This document shows positions 1 through 7,384 of a stretch of DNA of 32,525 nt, in pieces. Positions within the stretch are counted from its first letter, which is position 1. The number at the start of each line of letters is the position of its first letter. The position numbers were made by a program, and so were the translations under genes. The notes beneath the pieces are model-generated. The model saw only the letters and a program-made list of their open reading frames with translations, did no database searches and was not told the origin of the DNA. This DNA comes from Marvinbryantia sp. (GTDB lineage: Bacteria; Bacillota; Clostridia; Lachnospirales; Lachnospiraceae): assembly GCA_016297895.1 (NCBI GenBank), contig JAEDFS010000019.1, forward strand, positions 1 to 32,525, read 5' to 3'.

Positions 1-17
1 ATATTTTCAGACTACAA

Positions 18-50
18 GGGGCAGGCGTGTACGCCTTGCCCCAGTTTTGT
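18..50 (+). terminator. Terminator of a gene upstream of the window
   Basis: Arms GGGGCAGGCG (18-27) and CGCCTTGCCCC (32-42) pair with one bulged base around a 4-nt loop and are followed by AGTTTTGTT. The shape and place suggest the end of a transcript entering from the left. The T tract is only moderate. Confidence 0.55.
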
Positions 51-64
51 TATAACTTTCAGTT

Positions 65-148
65 GTGCCTCCGGCGGATCGCAGAGGTGCACAGAGGAAA
101 GCTCCTTCGGAGCGCACGCCTCGCGGCAAGTACGCCGGTGGCGTACTT
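65..148. repeat. GC-rich palindromic intergenic element
   Basis: Three hairpins lie in a row: an imperfect one at 65-92 (GTGCCTC / GAGGTGCAC), GCTCC-TTC-GGAGC at 101-113, and a perfect 9-bp stem AAGTACGCC-GGT-GGCGTACTT at 128-148. This is the look of the REP-like elements scattered between genes in Lachnospiraceae genomes. No protein or known riboswitch explains it. It lies in the presumed dapA 5' region, so it could also affect that transcript. Confidence 0.5.
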
Positions 149-183
149 GAATATAGTTTTAAACAGGAAGAGGAGGAAGAATC

Positions 184-1080
184 ATGGCTGTATTTACAGG
201 AGCAGGCGTTGCAATTGTGACACCGATGTTTGAAAACGGAGAAGTGAATTATGAAAAACTGGGTGAACTGCTGGAATACCAGATCGCTAATGGAACCGAT
301 GCAGTGATCATTTGCGGAACCACCGGTGAAGCATCCACGCTGACTCATGAAGAACATCTTGATGTGATCAAATATGCGATCAATAAAGTGGCAAAGAGAA
401 TCCCGGTTATTGCGGGAACCGGTTCAAACTGTACGGAGACAGCGATCTATCTGTCTCAGGAAGCAGAAAAAATGGGAGCAGATGCACTTCTTGTGGTGAC
501 GCCTTATTATAACAAGGCAACGCAGAAGGGGCTGATCCAGCATTATACCAGAGTTGCCAATTCTGTAAGCTTACCTATTATAATGTATAATGTGCCGGGA
601 AGAACAGGCTGCAACATTCAGCCGGAGACAGCTGTGACACTGGCTAAGAATGTGGAGAATATCGTAGCGATCAAGGAAGCTTCCGGAAACATTGCTCAGG
701 TGGCAAAACTGATGAGCCTGGCAGACGGATGTATCGACCTGTATTCCGGAGAGGACGGTCAGGTAGTGCCAACGCTGTCTCTTGGAGGACTGGGAGTGAT
801 TTCCGTGCTGTCTAATATTGCACCGAAAGAGACCCATGATATGGTTATGCTGTATCTGGAAGGAAAGACAAAAGAAAGCTGTGAACTGCAGCTGAAAGCC
901 ATTCCTCTGGTGGATGCACTGTTCTGTGAAGTCAATCCGATTCCGGTAAAGACCGCTCTGAATCTGATGGGTATGGAAGCAGGAGCTTTCAGAGGACCGC
1001 TGTGCGAGATGGAAGAAGCAAACAAGGAAAAACTGATCAAAGCGATGAAAGATTTCGGAATCAGACTGGCTGGTGAATAG
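184..1080 (+). CDS. dapA: 4-hydroxy-tetrahydrodipicolinate synthase
   Basis: This enzyme condenses pyruvate with aspartate semialdehyde, the first committed step toward diaminopimelate and lysine, in the cytoplasm. The 298-aa protein has the usual family length. Visible landmarks are the CGTTGE substrate loop (T46, T47), the TPYYN motif (Y109), MYNVPGRT (Y135, R140) and the Schiff-base lysine K164 in VAIKEASGN. The ATG at 184 sits just after an AGGAGGAAG ribosome site (171-179). dapB follows after 23 bp, so the two genes are almost certainly co-transcribed. Diaminopimelate also feeds peptidoglycan, which fits the wall genes nearby. No promoter of good quality is visible upstream. Confidence 0.97.
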   Translation: MAVFTGAGVAIVTPMFENGEVNYEKLGELLEYQIANGTDAVIICGTTGEASTLTHEEHLDVIKYAINKVAKRIPVIAGTGSNCTETAIYLSQEAEKMGADALLVVTPYYNKATQKGLIQHYTRVANSVSLPIIMYNVPGRTGCNIQPETAVTLAKNVENIVAIKEASGNIAQVAKLMSLADGCIDLYSGEDGQVVPTLSLGGLGVISVLSNIAPKETHDMVMLYLEGKTKESCELQLKAIPLVDALFCEVNPIPVKTALNLMGMEAGAFRGPLCEMEEANKEKLIKAMKDFGIRLAGE

Positions 1081-1103
1081 GAACAGAAGAAAGGGAGAAA
1101 ATA

Positions 1104-1859
1104 ATGACAAGGATTATCATGCATGGCTGCAATGGCCATATGGGACAGGTGATCTCTGATCTTGTAAAAAATGACAGTGAAGCGAAGATCGTGGCAGGAG
1201 TGGATATGGTAGACAACCGGGATAACGGTTATCCGGTGTTCACGAATCTGAAGGACTGCGATGTAGAAGCAGATGTAATGATCGATTTTTCTTCTTACAA
1301 GGCGGCAGACGGAGTGCTTGATTACTGTACAGAGAAAAAGCTTCCGCTGGTACTGTGTACCACAGGGCTTACGGAGGAACAGCTGCAGAAAATGAAGGAA
1401 TGCAGCAGCCGGACGGCAATCTTAAAATCAGCTAATATGTCTCTTGGCATTAATACACTGCTGAAGCTTTTGAAGGATGCAGCGAAGGTGCTGGCAGGGG
1501 CAGGATTTGATATGGAGATTGTGGAAAAACATCACCGCCTGAAATGTGATGCTCCCAGCGGCACAGCGCTTGCACTGGCAGATGCCCTGAATGATGCAAT
1601 GGATCAGCAGTATCATTATGTCTATGACAGAAGTCAGGTACATCAGCCCAGAGACGATAAAGAGATTGGGATCTCTGCTGTCAGAGGCGGTACCATCGTG
1701 GGAGATCACGACGTGATCTTTGCAGGTCCGGATGAAGTGATCACTTTCAGCCACCGTGCATATTCCAAGGCAGTGTTTGGAAAAGGTGCTGTAGAGGCAG
1801 CCAAATATCTGACAGGGAAAGGCCCGGGACTGTATGACATGCAGGATGTGATCGGATAA
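1104..1859 (+). CDS. dapB: 4-hydroxy-tetrahydrodipicolinate reductase
   Basis: The protein reduces the DapA product with NAD(P)H in the diaminopimelate/lysine pathway. At 251 aa it is of normal length. The N-terminal dinucleotide-binding loop is GCNGHMGQ (residues 8-15), CTTGL lies near residue 85, and the catalytic signature EKHHRLKCDAPSGTA (141-155) carries the expected H143, H144 and K147. GAAAGGGAG provides the ribosome site for the ATG at 1104. It is the second gene of a dapA-dapB operon. A hairpin-rich stretch follows before the next promoter. Confidence 0.97.
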   Translation: MTRIIMHGCNGHMGQVISDLVKNDSEAKIVAGVDMVDNRDNGYPVFTNLKDCDVEADVMIDFSSYKAADGVLDYCTEKKLPLVLCTTGLTEEQLQKMKECSSRTAILKSANMSLGINTLLKLLKDAAKVLAGAGFDMEIVEKHHRLKCDAPSGTALALADALNDAMDQQYHYVYDRSQVHQPRDDKEIGISAVRGGTIVGDHDVIFAGPDEVITFSHRAYSKAVFGKGAVEAAKYLTGKGPGLYDMQDVIG

Positions 1860-1918
1860 AAGCAGCAGGGGGATGCATCCGACGGACCTTCGGGAGAAAG
1901 ACCAGAGATGTTGCTGCC

Positions 1919-1943
1919 AAATCTTAGAAAATACTTAAGATTT
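1919..1943 (+). terminator. Possible weak terminator after dapB
   Basis: AAATCTTA (1919-1926) pairs perfectly with TAAGATTT (1936-1943) and runs into TTTCTG. The stem is AT-rich and the T run short, so this is only a candidate stop for the dapAB transcript. Confidence 0.3.
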
Positions 1944-1974
1944 TCTGCATTTGTCTGAATATTCTCCGGATTTG

Positions 1975-2003
1975 TTGATTTTTTTATCCGGAGCAGATAT
2001 AAT
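1975..2003 (+). promoter_or_regulatory. Sigma-A type promoter of the 2054 lipoprotein gene
   Basis: TTGATT (1975-1980), a 17-bp spacer and a perfect TATAAT (1998-2003) lie 50 bp before the start codon. The promoter overlaps an inverted repeat CTCCGGAT (1964-1971) / ATCCGGAG (1986-1993), which could be an operator or chance. Confidence 0.75.
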
Positions 2004-2053
2004 GAGAAAAACTGGAAAGATACAGGGAGTAAATAATTACAGGAGGAACAGCT

Positions 2054-3133
2054 ATGAAAAGATTTTCTTTGTTTTTCGCTGCTATGCTGGCAGCTTTTGC
2101 ACTGACCGGCTGTAAGAGTACGCCGAAAGAGACGGAACCGGTGACGACGGAAGCACCTGTTACGGAGGCTCCTACGGAGAAAGTGACGGAGGCACCTGTC
2201 ACAGAAGCACCGACCGAAGCTCAGACAGAGGAAGACAGCATGAATAAGACCAGATCCCTGAAAGGCCTGGTAAAGGCTTCTGGACAGAACAGTCTGACCA
2301 TTCAGACGGAACGTGGCAAGGAACTGACCTTTGATACCACCGGAGCAGATATTCAGATCGCAAACGGAATTCAGGTGGGGAATAATGTGACCATTCTGTA
2401 TAAGGGAAAGATTCAGGATACGGATACTTCTGCAGCAAAGGTTCTGATGATCGTAGATTTGGCTGCAGGAGAGACACCGGTGACGGAAGGGGAGCCGATG
2501 ACGGAAGCGGAAGAAGCAGATCCCAATGCCGGTGCAGGAAGCATGGGCGGAAGCATCGTGGATGTGAACATGGACAGACTGGTAGTTCTGTCAGATGACG
2601 GAGACTCCTATTACTTCTCCATGTACGGAGCAGACACCAAGCTGGTCAATGGTTTGAAGGAAGACAATTATGTGACGGTAGAGTATGACGGAGACATTTA
2701 CGGACCGGATCTTGTGGTTGCTACAGCGGTTTATGATACAGATCCGTCCAGTGATCAGGTTGCCCGTATCTCAGGTCCTACGCCAGACGGGGAACATACC
2801 TATATAAATGGTGTGCTGGATGACTGTACACTGGGTACGGTGACCATCACAACGGATGAGGGCGAGCAGCTGACCTTTAATGTGGCAGATGCTACATTTG
2901 CCTACACCAACGGTATTTCCAACGGAAACTATATTACGCTGGAGTGCGAGCTGATGGAAGATGGGGCAGATCCGACACAGGCAAAGGTGCTGGCTGTTTA
3001 TGACTACTCTGAGACTACCGGAACCACGGCAGGAGCAGGGGCAGAAGTTCAGCAGGAAGCAGTCGATGATGGAGCGGCAGACGCTTCTTCTGATGGTGAA
3101 GTGATTGACAACAGTCAGGATGCAGTTGCATGA
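2054..3133 (+). CDS. Secreted lipoprotein with three internal beta-rich repeats
   Basis: Residues 1-20 are a lipoprotein signal peptide ending in the lipobox LTGC, so Cys20 would be lipidated and the protein held on the outer face of the membrane. Residues 22-60 are a T/E/P/A-rich spacer built from repeats of the type TEAPVTEAP. Three similar segments follow at about 67-135, 164-228 and 250-317. Each has the pattern of a short strand, a T-I/V-T-x-(D/E)-x-G-x-x-(L/Y)-x-F core, (T/V)NGI or VNGL, a Y/N-hydrophobic strand, then V-x-x-V-Y-D. They recall DUF5666-like small beta modules, but that is inference. The tail (320-359) is A/D/E-rich and probably disordered. It has its own promoter and terminator, so it is monocistronic. 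Function unknown. Confidence 0.85.
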   Translation: MKRFSLFFAAMLAAFALTGCKSTPKETEPVTTEAPVTEAPTEKVTEAPVTEAPTEAQTEEDSMNKTRSLKGLVKASGQNSLTIQTERGKELTFDTTGADIQIANGIQVGNNVTILYKGKIQDTDTSAAKVLMIVDLAAGETPVTEGEPMTEAEEADPNAGAGSMGGSIVDVNMDRLVVLSDDGDSYYFSMYGADTKLVNGLKEDNYVTVEYDGDIYGPDLVVATAVYDTDPSSDQVARISGPTPDGEHTYINGVLDDCTLGTVTITTDEGEQLTFNVADATFAYTNGISNGNYITLECELMEDGADPTQAKVLAVYDYSETTGTTAGAGAEVQQEAVDDGAADASSDGEVIDNSQDAVA

Positions 3134-3162
3134 TCTGAACCGGAATTTTATGGAAGTTGAGA

Positions 3163-3198
3163 ATCGGCATAGTTGAGAAGAACTGTGCCGATTTTTTT
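3163..3198 (+). terminator. Terminator of the lipoprotein gene
   Basis: ATCGGCATAG (3163-3172) pairs with CTGTGCCGAT (3183-3192) with one G-T pair and is followed by seven T. A typical intrinsic terminator. Confidence 0.85.
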
Positions 3199-3230
3199 AT
3201 ATTTTTGCCGGTACTTTTCCAAATTCCGGC

Positions 3231-3259
3231 TTGTCATAAAACCTTTTATCTTATAGAAT
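3231..3259 (+). promoter_or_regulatory. Promoter of the DegV gene
   Basis: TTGTCA (3231-3236), 17-bp spacer, TAGAAT (3254-3259), 30 bp before the chosen start codon. Confidence 0.7.
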
Positions 3260-3288
3260 AAGCTTGAAAACCATTTTTGGAGGACCAT

Positions 3289-4155
3289 ATGAAAAAAACA
3301 GCAATTGTAACAGACAGCAACAGTGGAATTACGCAGAGAGAAGCGCAGGAACTGGGGATTTCTGTACTGCCCATGCCTTTTTATGTAAATGGAGAGCTTT
3401 TCCTGGAGGATATTACCCTGACCCAGGAAGAGTTTTATAAGCAGCTGAACGATGAGGCTGAGATCAGTACCTCACAGCCTTCACCGGGAGATGTGATGGG
3501 ACTGTGGGATAAGCTCCTGGAAGAATATGAGGAGATCGTGCATATTCCCATGTCCAGCGGCCTCAGTACAGCCTGTGAGACAGCTATGATTCTGGCCAGG
3601 GACTATGACGGAAAAGTACATGTGGTGAATAACCAGAGAATTTCCGTAACCCAGAAACAATCTGTACTGGATGCAATCAAATTACGGGAAGAGGGAAAAA
3701 ATGCGCAGCAGATCGCAGAGGTGCTGATGGAGACAAAGATGGATGCCAGCATTTATATTACTCTGGAAACCCTGAAATATCTGAAAAAAGGCGGACGTAT
3801 CACACCGGCTGCCGCAGCCATCGGAACGATTCTGAATCTGAAACCGGTGCTGCAGATCCAGGGAGAAAAGCTGGATGCTTTTTCCAAGGCCAGAGGAAAA
3901 GTAAAAGCAAAGAAGATCATGCTGGAAGCGATTCACAAAGACCTGGAAAACCGGTTTGGGGAATACCTGAAAAATGGTGAGATGGTATTGGCGGGCGCCT
4001 ATACAGGAAATCTGGAAGAAGCCAGGGAATGGGAAGCAGAAGTGCGAAAGGAATTCCCGGATCTTCAGTTTACCATGGATCCGTTGTCTCTCAGCGTTTC
4101 CTGCCATATCGGACCGGGAGCCCTGGCAGTGACCTGTATCAGAAAGGTGAAATAA
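3289..4155 (+). CDS. DegV family fatty-acid-binding protein
   Basis: DegV/FakB proteins hold a fatty acid in a cleft and, in characterised members, present it to the kinase FakA for phosphorylation and entry into phospholipid synthesis. Family marks are TDSNSGI at residues 8-14, STSQPSPG, the MSSGLS loop and LKYLKKGGRI. The ATG at 3289 is chosen because GGAGG (3279-3283) stands 5 nt before it. An in-frame TTG at 3277 would place the ribosome site inside the coding sequence. The protein is then 288 aa, normal for the family. The deacetylase gene starts 28 bp downstream without a promoter of its own, so the two are probably one transcript. The bound lipid cannot be read from sequence. Confidence 0.93.
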   Translation: MKKTAIVTDSNSGITQREAQELGISVLPMPFYVNGELFLEDITLTQEEFYKQLNDEAEISTSQPSPGDVMGLWDKLLEEYEEIVHIPMSSGLSTACETAMILARDYDGKVHVVNNQRISVTQKQSVLDAIKLREEGKNAQQIAEVLMETKMDASIYITLETLKYLKKGGRITPAAAAIGTILNLKPVLQIQGEKLDAFSKARGKVKAKKIMLEAIHKDLENRFGEYLKNGEMVLAGAYTGNLEEAREWEAEVRKEFPDLQFTMDPLSLSVSCHIGPGALAVTCIRKVK

Positions 4156-4183
4156 AAGAGGTCATCAGAGAGGAGAAGGAGTT

Positions 4184-5515
4184 ATGAAAGGAATCAGAAA
4201 GACATGGATGCTGTTTCTGATCGTGGCAGTATTTGCGGTTTTTCCTGTGTTGGGGGTACAGGCAAAGACCACCGCTGCCGGATCCTACAGTCTTAAAAAT
4301 GTAACAAAGGCAGAAAAGGTGACCGGAAAGTGGATCAAAAAAACAGGCGGACTGAAATTTAAAAAAACAGACGGAACTTATGTGAAGAGCCGCTGGATCA
4401 ATGTGGAAGATCAGATCTATTATATCAACAGCAAAGGATATCAGACCCGAGGATGGATCAGTTATCGTAAAAAGATGTACTATACAGATAAAAACGGGGA
4501 ACTGTACCGGGGCTGGCTGAAAGAAAGTTACTATCTGAAAGAGGATGGATCAAGAGCTTCCGGGTTGCATTCCGTAGATGGTACGAAATACTATTTTGAT
4601 AAAAAGAGTGGGAAAAAGAAGACCGGATGGGTCAGCGTGGGAGGCAGCAGATACTATTTTGACAATAAAACAGGTGCCATGAAAGTGTCCTGCTGGGTGA
4701 AGAACGGTAAGAAGTATTACTATGTGGGGGCCAACGGTAAGGTGCAGACGTCCCGCTGGCTTCAGATCGGGGAGTCCCGTTATTATCTGGATCAGACGGG
4801 AGCCAGAGTGACAGGCACTGTATTCATCGGGGAAAAAGGATATTATTTTAAGACCAATGGAATCTATGATCCGTCCGTAAAGGTAAAGGCAGAGGTCAAT
4901 CCGAACAAGCCTATGGTGGCGCTGACCTTTGATGACGGACCGGGACCTTACACCAGCCGTCTTTTGAACTGTCTGGAAAAGAATAAGGCAAAGGCAACCT
5001 TTTTCATGGTGGGAAGTAATGTATCCGGGTATAAAAATGTGGTGAAGAGAATGGCATCTATGGGATGTGAGCTGGGAAATCATTCCTACAGTCATTCGGC
5101 ATTCACGACGCTGTCCGTGTCTTCCATGAAGAGCCAGGTCAGCTCCACAAATAAAAAGATCCAGGAAGCATGCGGACAGCTGCCTACGGTGTTCCGGCTT
5201 CCTTACGGTGACGGATATAATAACAGCACCGTGTTGAATACTCTGGGGCTTCCGTCCATATACTGGTCTGTAGATCCGCGGGACTGGGCCAATACGGGGA
5301 ACAGTCAGCACACGATCAATGCAGTGCTGGGAAGTGTAAAAAATGGGGATATCATCTTAATGCATGATATTCATGCAGCTACGGTAAAAGCCTGCGAAAC
5401 CATTATCCCGACCCTGAAGAAACGGGGATATCAGCTTGTCACAGTCAGCCAGCTGGCAAAGTATAAAGGAAAAACGAATCTGAGAAAAGGAAAAACCTAT
5501 ATGAAGTTTCGATAA
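4184..5515 (+). CDS. Secreted polysaccharide deacetylase with wall-binding repeats
   Basis: An N-terminal signal peptide (about 1-27, ending VQA-KT) is followed by eight or so glucan/choline-binding-type repeats (about 48-230) rich in YYxx, W and G (for example KYYFDKKSGKKKTGW). A NodB carbohydrate-esterase-4 domain covers about 243-425. Its five motifs are present: TFDDGP (D250, D251), H300-xxx-H304, RLPYGDG (R338), DPRDW (D364) and ILMHD (H394). Such enzymes remove N-acetyl groups from peptidoglycan or another polysaccharide at the cell surface. The repeats should anchor it to the wall or to teichoic-acid-type polymers. The ribosome site AGGAGAAGGAG precedes the ATG. The exact substrate is unknown; peptidoglycan N-acetylglucosamine or N-acetylmuramic acid is most likely. 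Confidence 0.93.
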   Translation: MKGIRKTWMLFLIVAVFAVFPVLGVQAKTTAAGSYSLKNVTKAEKVTGKWIKKTGGLKFKKTDGTYVKSRWINVEDQIYYINSKGYQTRGWISYRKKMYYTDKNGELYRGWLKESYYLKEDGSRASGLHSVDGTKYYFDKKSGKKKTGWVSVGGSRYYFDNKTGAMKVSCWVKNGKKYYYVGANGKVQTSRWLQIGESRYYLDQTGARVTGTVFIGEKGYYFKTNGIYDPSVKVKAEVNPNKPMVALTFDDGPGPYTSRLLNCLEKNKAKATFFMVGSNVSGYKNVVKRMASMGCELGNHSYSHSAFTTLSVSSMKSQVSSTNKKIQEACGQLPTVFRLPYGDGYNNSTVLNTLGLPSIYWSVDPRDWANTGNSQHTINAVLGSVKNGDIILMHDIHAATVKACETIIPTLKKRGYQLVTVSQLAKYKGKTNLRKGKTYMKFR

Positions 5516-5516
5516 G

Positions 5517-5557
5517 AAAACAGAGCCGCCGCATGTACATGCGACGGCTCTGTTTTT
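5517..5557. terminator. Bidirectional terminator between deacetylase and pyrG
   Basis: AAAACAGAGCCG on the left pairs with CGGCTCTGTTTT on the right, with CGCATG-TACATGCG inside. A-rich and T-rich flanks make it work on both strands, as expected between convergent genes. Confidence 0.9.
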
Positions 5558-5594
5558 AGGGAAAAGTAAAAACAAAATAATGTATAAAGCGTGT

Positions 5595-7202
5595 TTACAT
5601 ATCCTGCTGGTCCAGTGCAGCCTGGATAAATCCCCGGAATAAGGGATGAGGACGGTTGGGTCTTGATTTCAGCTCCGGATGAGCCTGTGTAGCCAGGAAG
5701 AAAGGATGATCCTTGTATTCGATCATTTCTACGATCCTGCCGTCCGGAGAAAGACCGGAGAGGGTCAGACCGCTTTCGGTCAGAACTTTGCGGTAGTCGT
5801 TGTTGACTTCGTATCTGTGTCTGTGGCGCTCTTCAATTCTGTCTGTGCCGTAAAGGACAAAAGCTTTTGTACTCTTGTCAAGAATACAGGGGTAAGAGCC
5901 AAGACGGAGAGTGCCGCCGATATCTTCCACACCGCTCTGATCCGGCATCAGGGCAATGACCGGATGAGGTGTGGACGGATCCAGCTCAATGCTGTGTGCG
6001 TCTTTGATGCCGGCTACATTCCGGACAAATTCTACGATCGCAAGCTGCATTCCCAGACATAATCCCAGGAACGGAATCTTTTTCGTTCTCGCATAGTGGA
6101 TGGCAGTGATCTTACCGTCAATGCCACGGTCACCGAATCCGCCGGGGACAAGAATTCCGCTGACGTCACCCAGCATTTCTTCTGCGTTTTCTTCGTTTAA
6201 CTGTTCGGAATCGATCCATTTGATATGCACGGTTGCACCGGCTGCAATACCGCCGTGCTTCAACGCCTCCACTACGCTGATGTAGGCGTCGTGGAGCTGG
6301 GTATATTTTCCAACCAGAGCAACCGAAACGTCTTTTGTGGGGTGGCGCAGAGCATCCACCATGGCGATCCAGTCAGTCAGGTCCGGTTCCGGGCAATCCA
6401 GCTTCAGGCACTCGCAGGCTACCTGGGCCAGATGCTCTTCTTCCATGGCGAGAGGTGCTTCATATAAATAGTCCACATCCAGATTCTGCAGAACGTGGCT
6501 GACAGGAACGTTGCAGAAGAGGGCGATTTTTTCTTTAATGCCGGATTCCAGGGGAAGCTCGGAACGGCAGACCAGAATATCCGGCCAGATTCCCATTCCC
6601 TGGAGCTGTTTGACGCTGGTCTGTGTAGGTTTGGTCTTCATCTCTCCGGATGCCTTGATATAAGGAATCAGAGATACATGGATCAGGATGGCATTTTCGT
6701 GTCCCACATCATGTTGGAACTGCCGGATCGCCTCCAGGAAAGGCTGGCTTTCAATATCACCCACCGTACCGCCTACTTCGATAATGGCAATGTGCATATC
6801 GTCGGACTGATAATTGCGATAAAATCGGTTTTTGATCTCGTTGGTGATATGAGGGATGACCTGAACGGTGCCTCCGCCAAAGTCACCTCTTCGTTCTTTC
6901 TGGAGAACGGACCAATAGATCTTGCCTGTTGTCACATTGGAGTTCTTTGTCAGGCTTTCATCGATAAAACGTTCATAATGACCCAGATCCAGGTCGGTTT
7001 CCGCACCGTCGTCAGTGACAAACACTTCCCCGTGCTGGATGGGGTTCATGGTTCCCGGGTCGATATTGATGTAAGGATCAAATTTCTGCATGGTAACTTT
7101 ATAGCCTCTTGCCTTTAACAGGCGTCCCAGAGAGGCTGCGGTGATTCCTTTGCCGAGACCGGACACCACGCCGCCGGTTACAAATACATATTTTACTGGC
7201 AT
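5595..7202 (-). CDS. pyrG: CTP synthase
   Basis: CTP synthase makes CTP from UTP, ATP and glutamine. The synthetase half shows the P-loop GGVVSGLGKG (10-19) and GEVFVTDDGAETDLDLGHYERF-type nucleotide loop (from residue 58). The class I amidotransferase half shows GGFGDRG (355-360 region), the nucleophile C382 in GLCLGMQ, and H508/E510 in QAHPE. The start at 7202 is preceded by AGGAGG (minus strand, 7211-7216) and gives 535 aa, the standard length. An upstream in-frame start exists but lies in the leader and would run through the terminator hairpin. A promoter and an intrinsic terminator lie in the leader, so control by attenuation is likely. Confidence 0.98.
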   Translation of the reverse strand: MPVKYVFVTGGVVSGLGKGITAASLGRLLKARGYKVTMQKFDPYINIDPGTMNPIQHGEVFVTDDGAETDLDLGHYERFIDESLTKNSNVTTGKIYWSVLQKERRGDFGGGTVQVIPHITNEIKNRFYRNYQSDDMHIAIIEVGGTVGDIESQPFLEAIRQFQHDVGHENAILIHVSLIPYIKASGEMKTKPTQTSVKQLQGMGIWPDILVCRSELPLESGIKEKIALFCNVPVSHVLQNLDVDYLYEAPLAMEEEHLAQVACECLKLDCPEPDLTDWIAMVDALRHPTKDVSVALVGKYTQLHDAYISVVEALKHGGIAAGATVHIKWIDSEQLNEENAEEMLGDVSGILVPGGFGDRGIDGKITAIHYARTKKIPFLGLCLGMQLAIVEFVRNVAGIKDAHSIELDPSTPHPVIALMPDQSGVEDIGGTLRLGSYPCILDKSTKAFVLYGTDRIEERHRHRYEVNNDYRKVLTESGLTLSGLSPDGRIVEMIEYKDHPFFLATQAHPELKSRPNRPHPLFRGFIQAALDQQDM

Positions 7203-7241
7203 AGTATGTTCCTCCTTAAGTGTGAAGCTGCCATTTGACAT

Positions 7242-7278
7242 AAAAAAAGTGTATCTTTCCCTGCAGAAAAGATACACT
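7242..7278 (-). terminator. Leader terminator (attenuator) of pyrG
   Basis: On the minus strand a 13-bp stem (AGTGTATCTTTTC / GGAAAGATACACT with one G-T pair) and a 5-nt loop are followed by seven T, wholly inside the 5' leader between the pyrG promoter and its ribosome site. It should end most transcripts unless antagonised. Confidence 0.85.
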
Positions 7279-7303
7279 CCTTTGTGTAAACATATCCGTA
7301 AGC

Positions 7304-7309
7304 ATTATA
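7304..7309 (-). promoter_or_regulatory. pyrG promoter (-10 element)
   Basis: A perfect TATAAT reads on the minus strand. The -35 region 17 bp upstream (TTTTCT) is weak. Transcription would start near 7297, about 20 nt before the attenuator stem. Confidence 0.55.
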
Positions 7310-7384
7310 ACTGATTTCCAGGAAAAAGAAAACGACTTTTTCCGGAATCATAATGAGTAGTTCTGATAAAACCGATTCATTTTA

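Noticed and set aside
60..150. Lysine riboswitch in front of dapA (AGAGGTGC is present)
   Set aside because: The stretch is too short and lacks the other conserved lysine-box segments; simple palindromes explain it better.
3277..3288. TTG start for the DegV gene four codons upstream
   Set aside because: It would put the GGAGG ribosome site inside the gene; the ATG at 3289 has it at proper distance. The same reasoning dismisses TTG starts at 14015, 14951 and 16902.
7203..7277. N-terminal extension of PyrG by 25 residues
   Set aside because: It reads through the leader terminator, and family proteins start at MxxKYVFVTGG.
7321..7343. GGAAAAAG / CTTTTTCC hairpin as a terminator of the UPF0371 gene
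   Set aside because: No T tract follows the stem on either strand, and the stem is A/T-rich.
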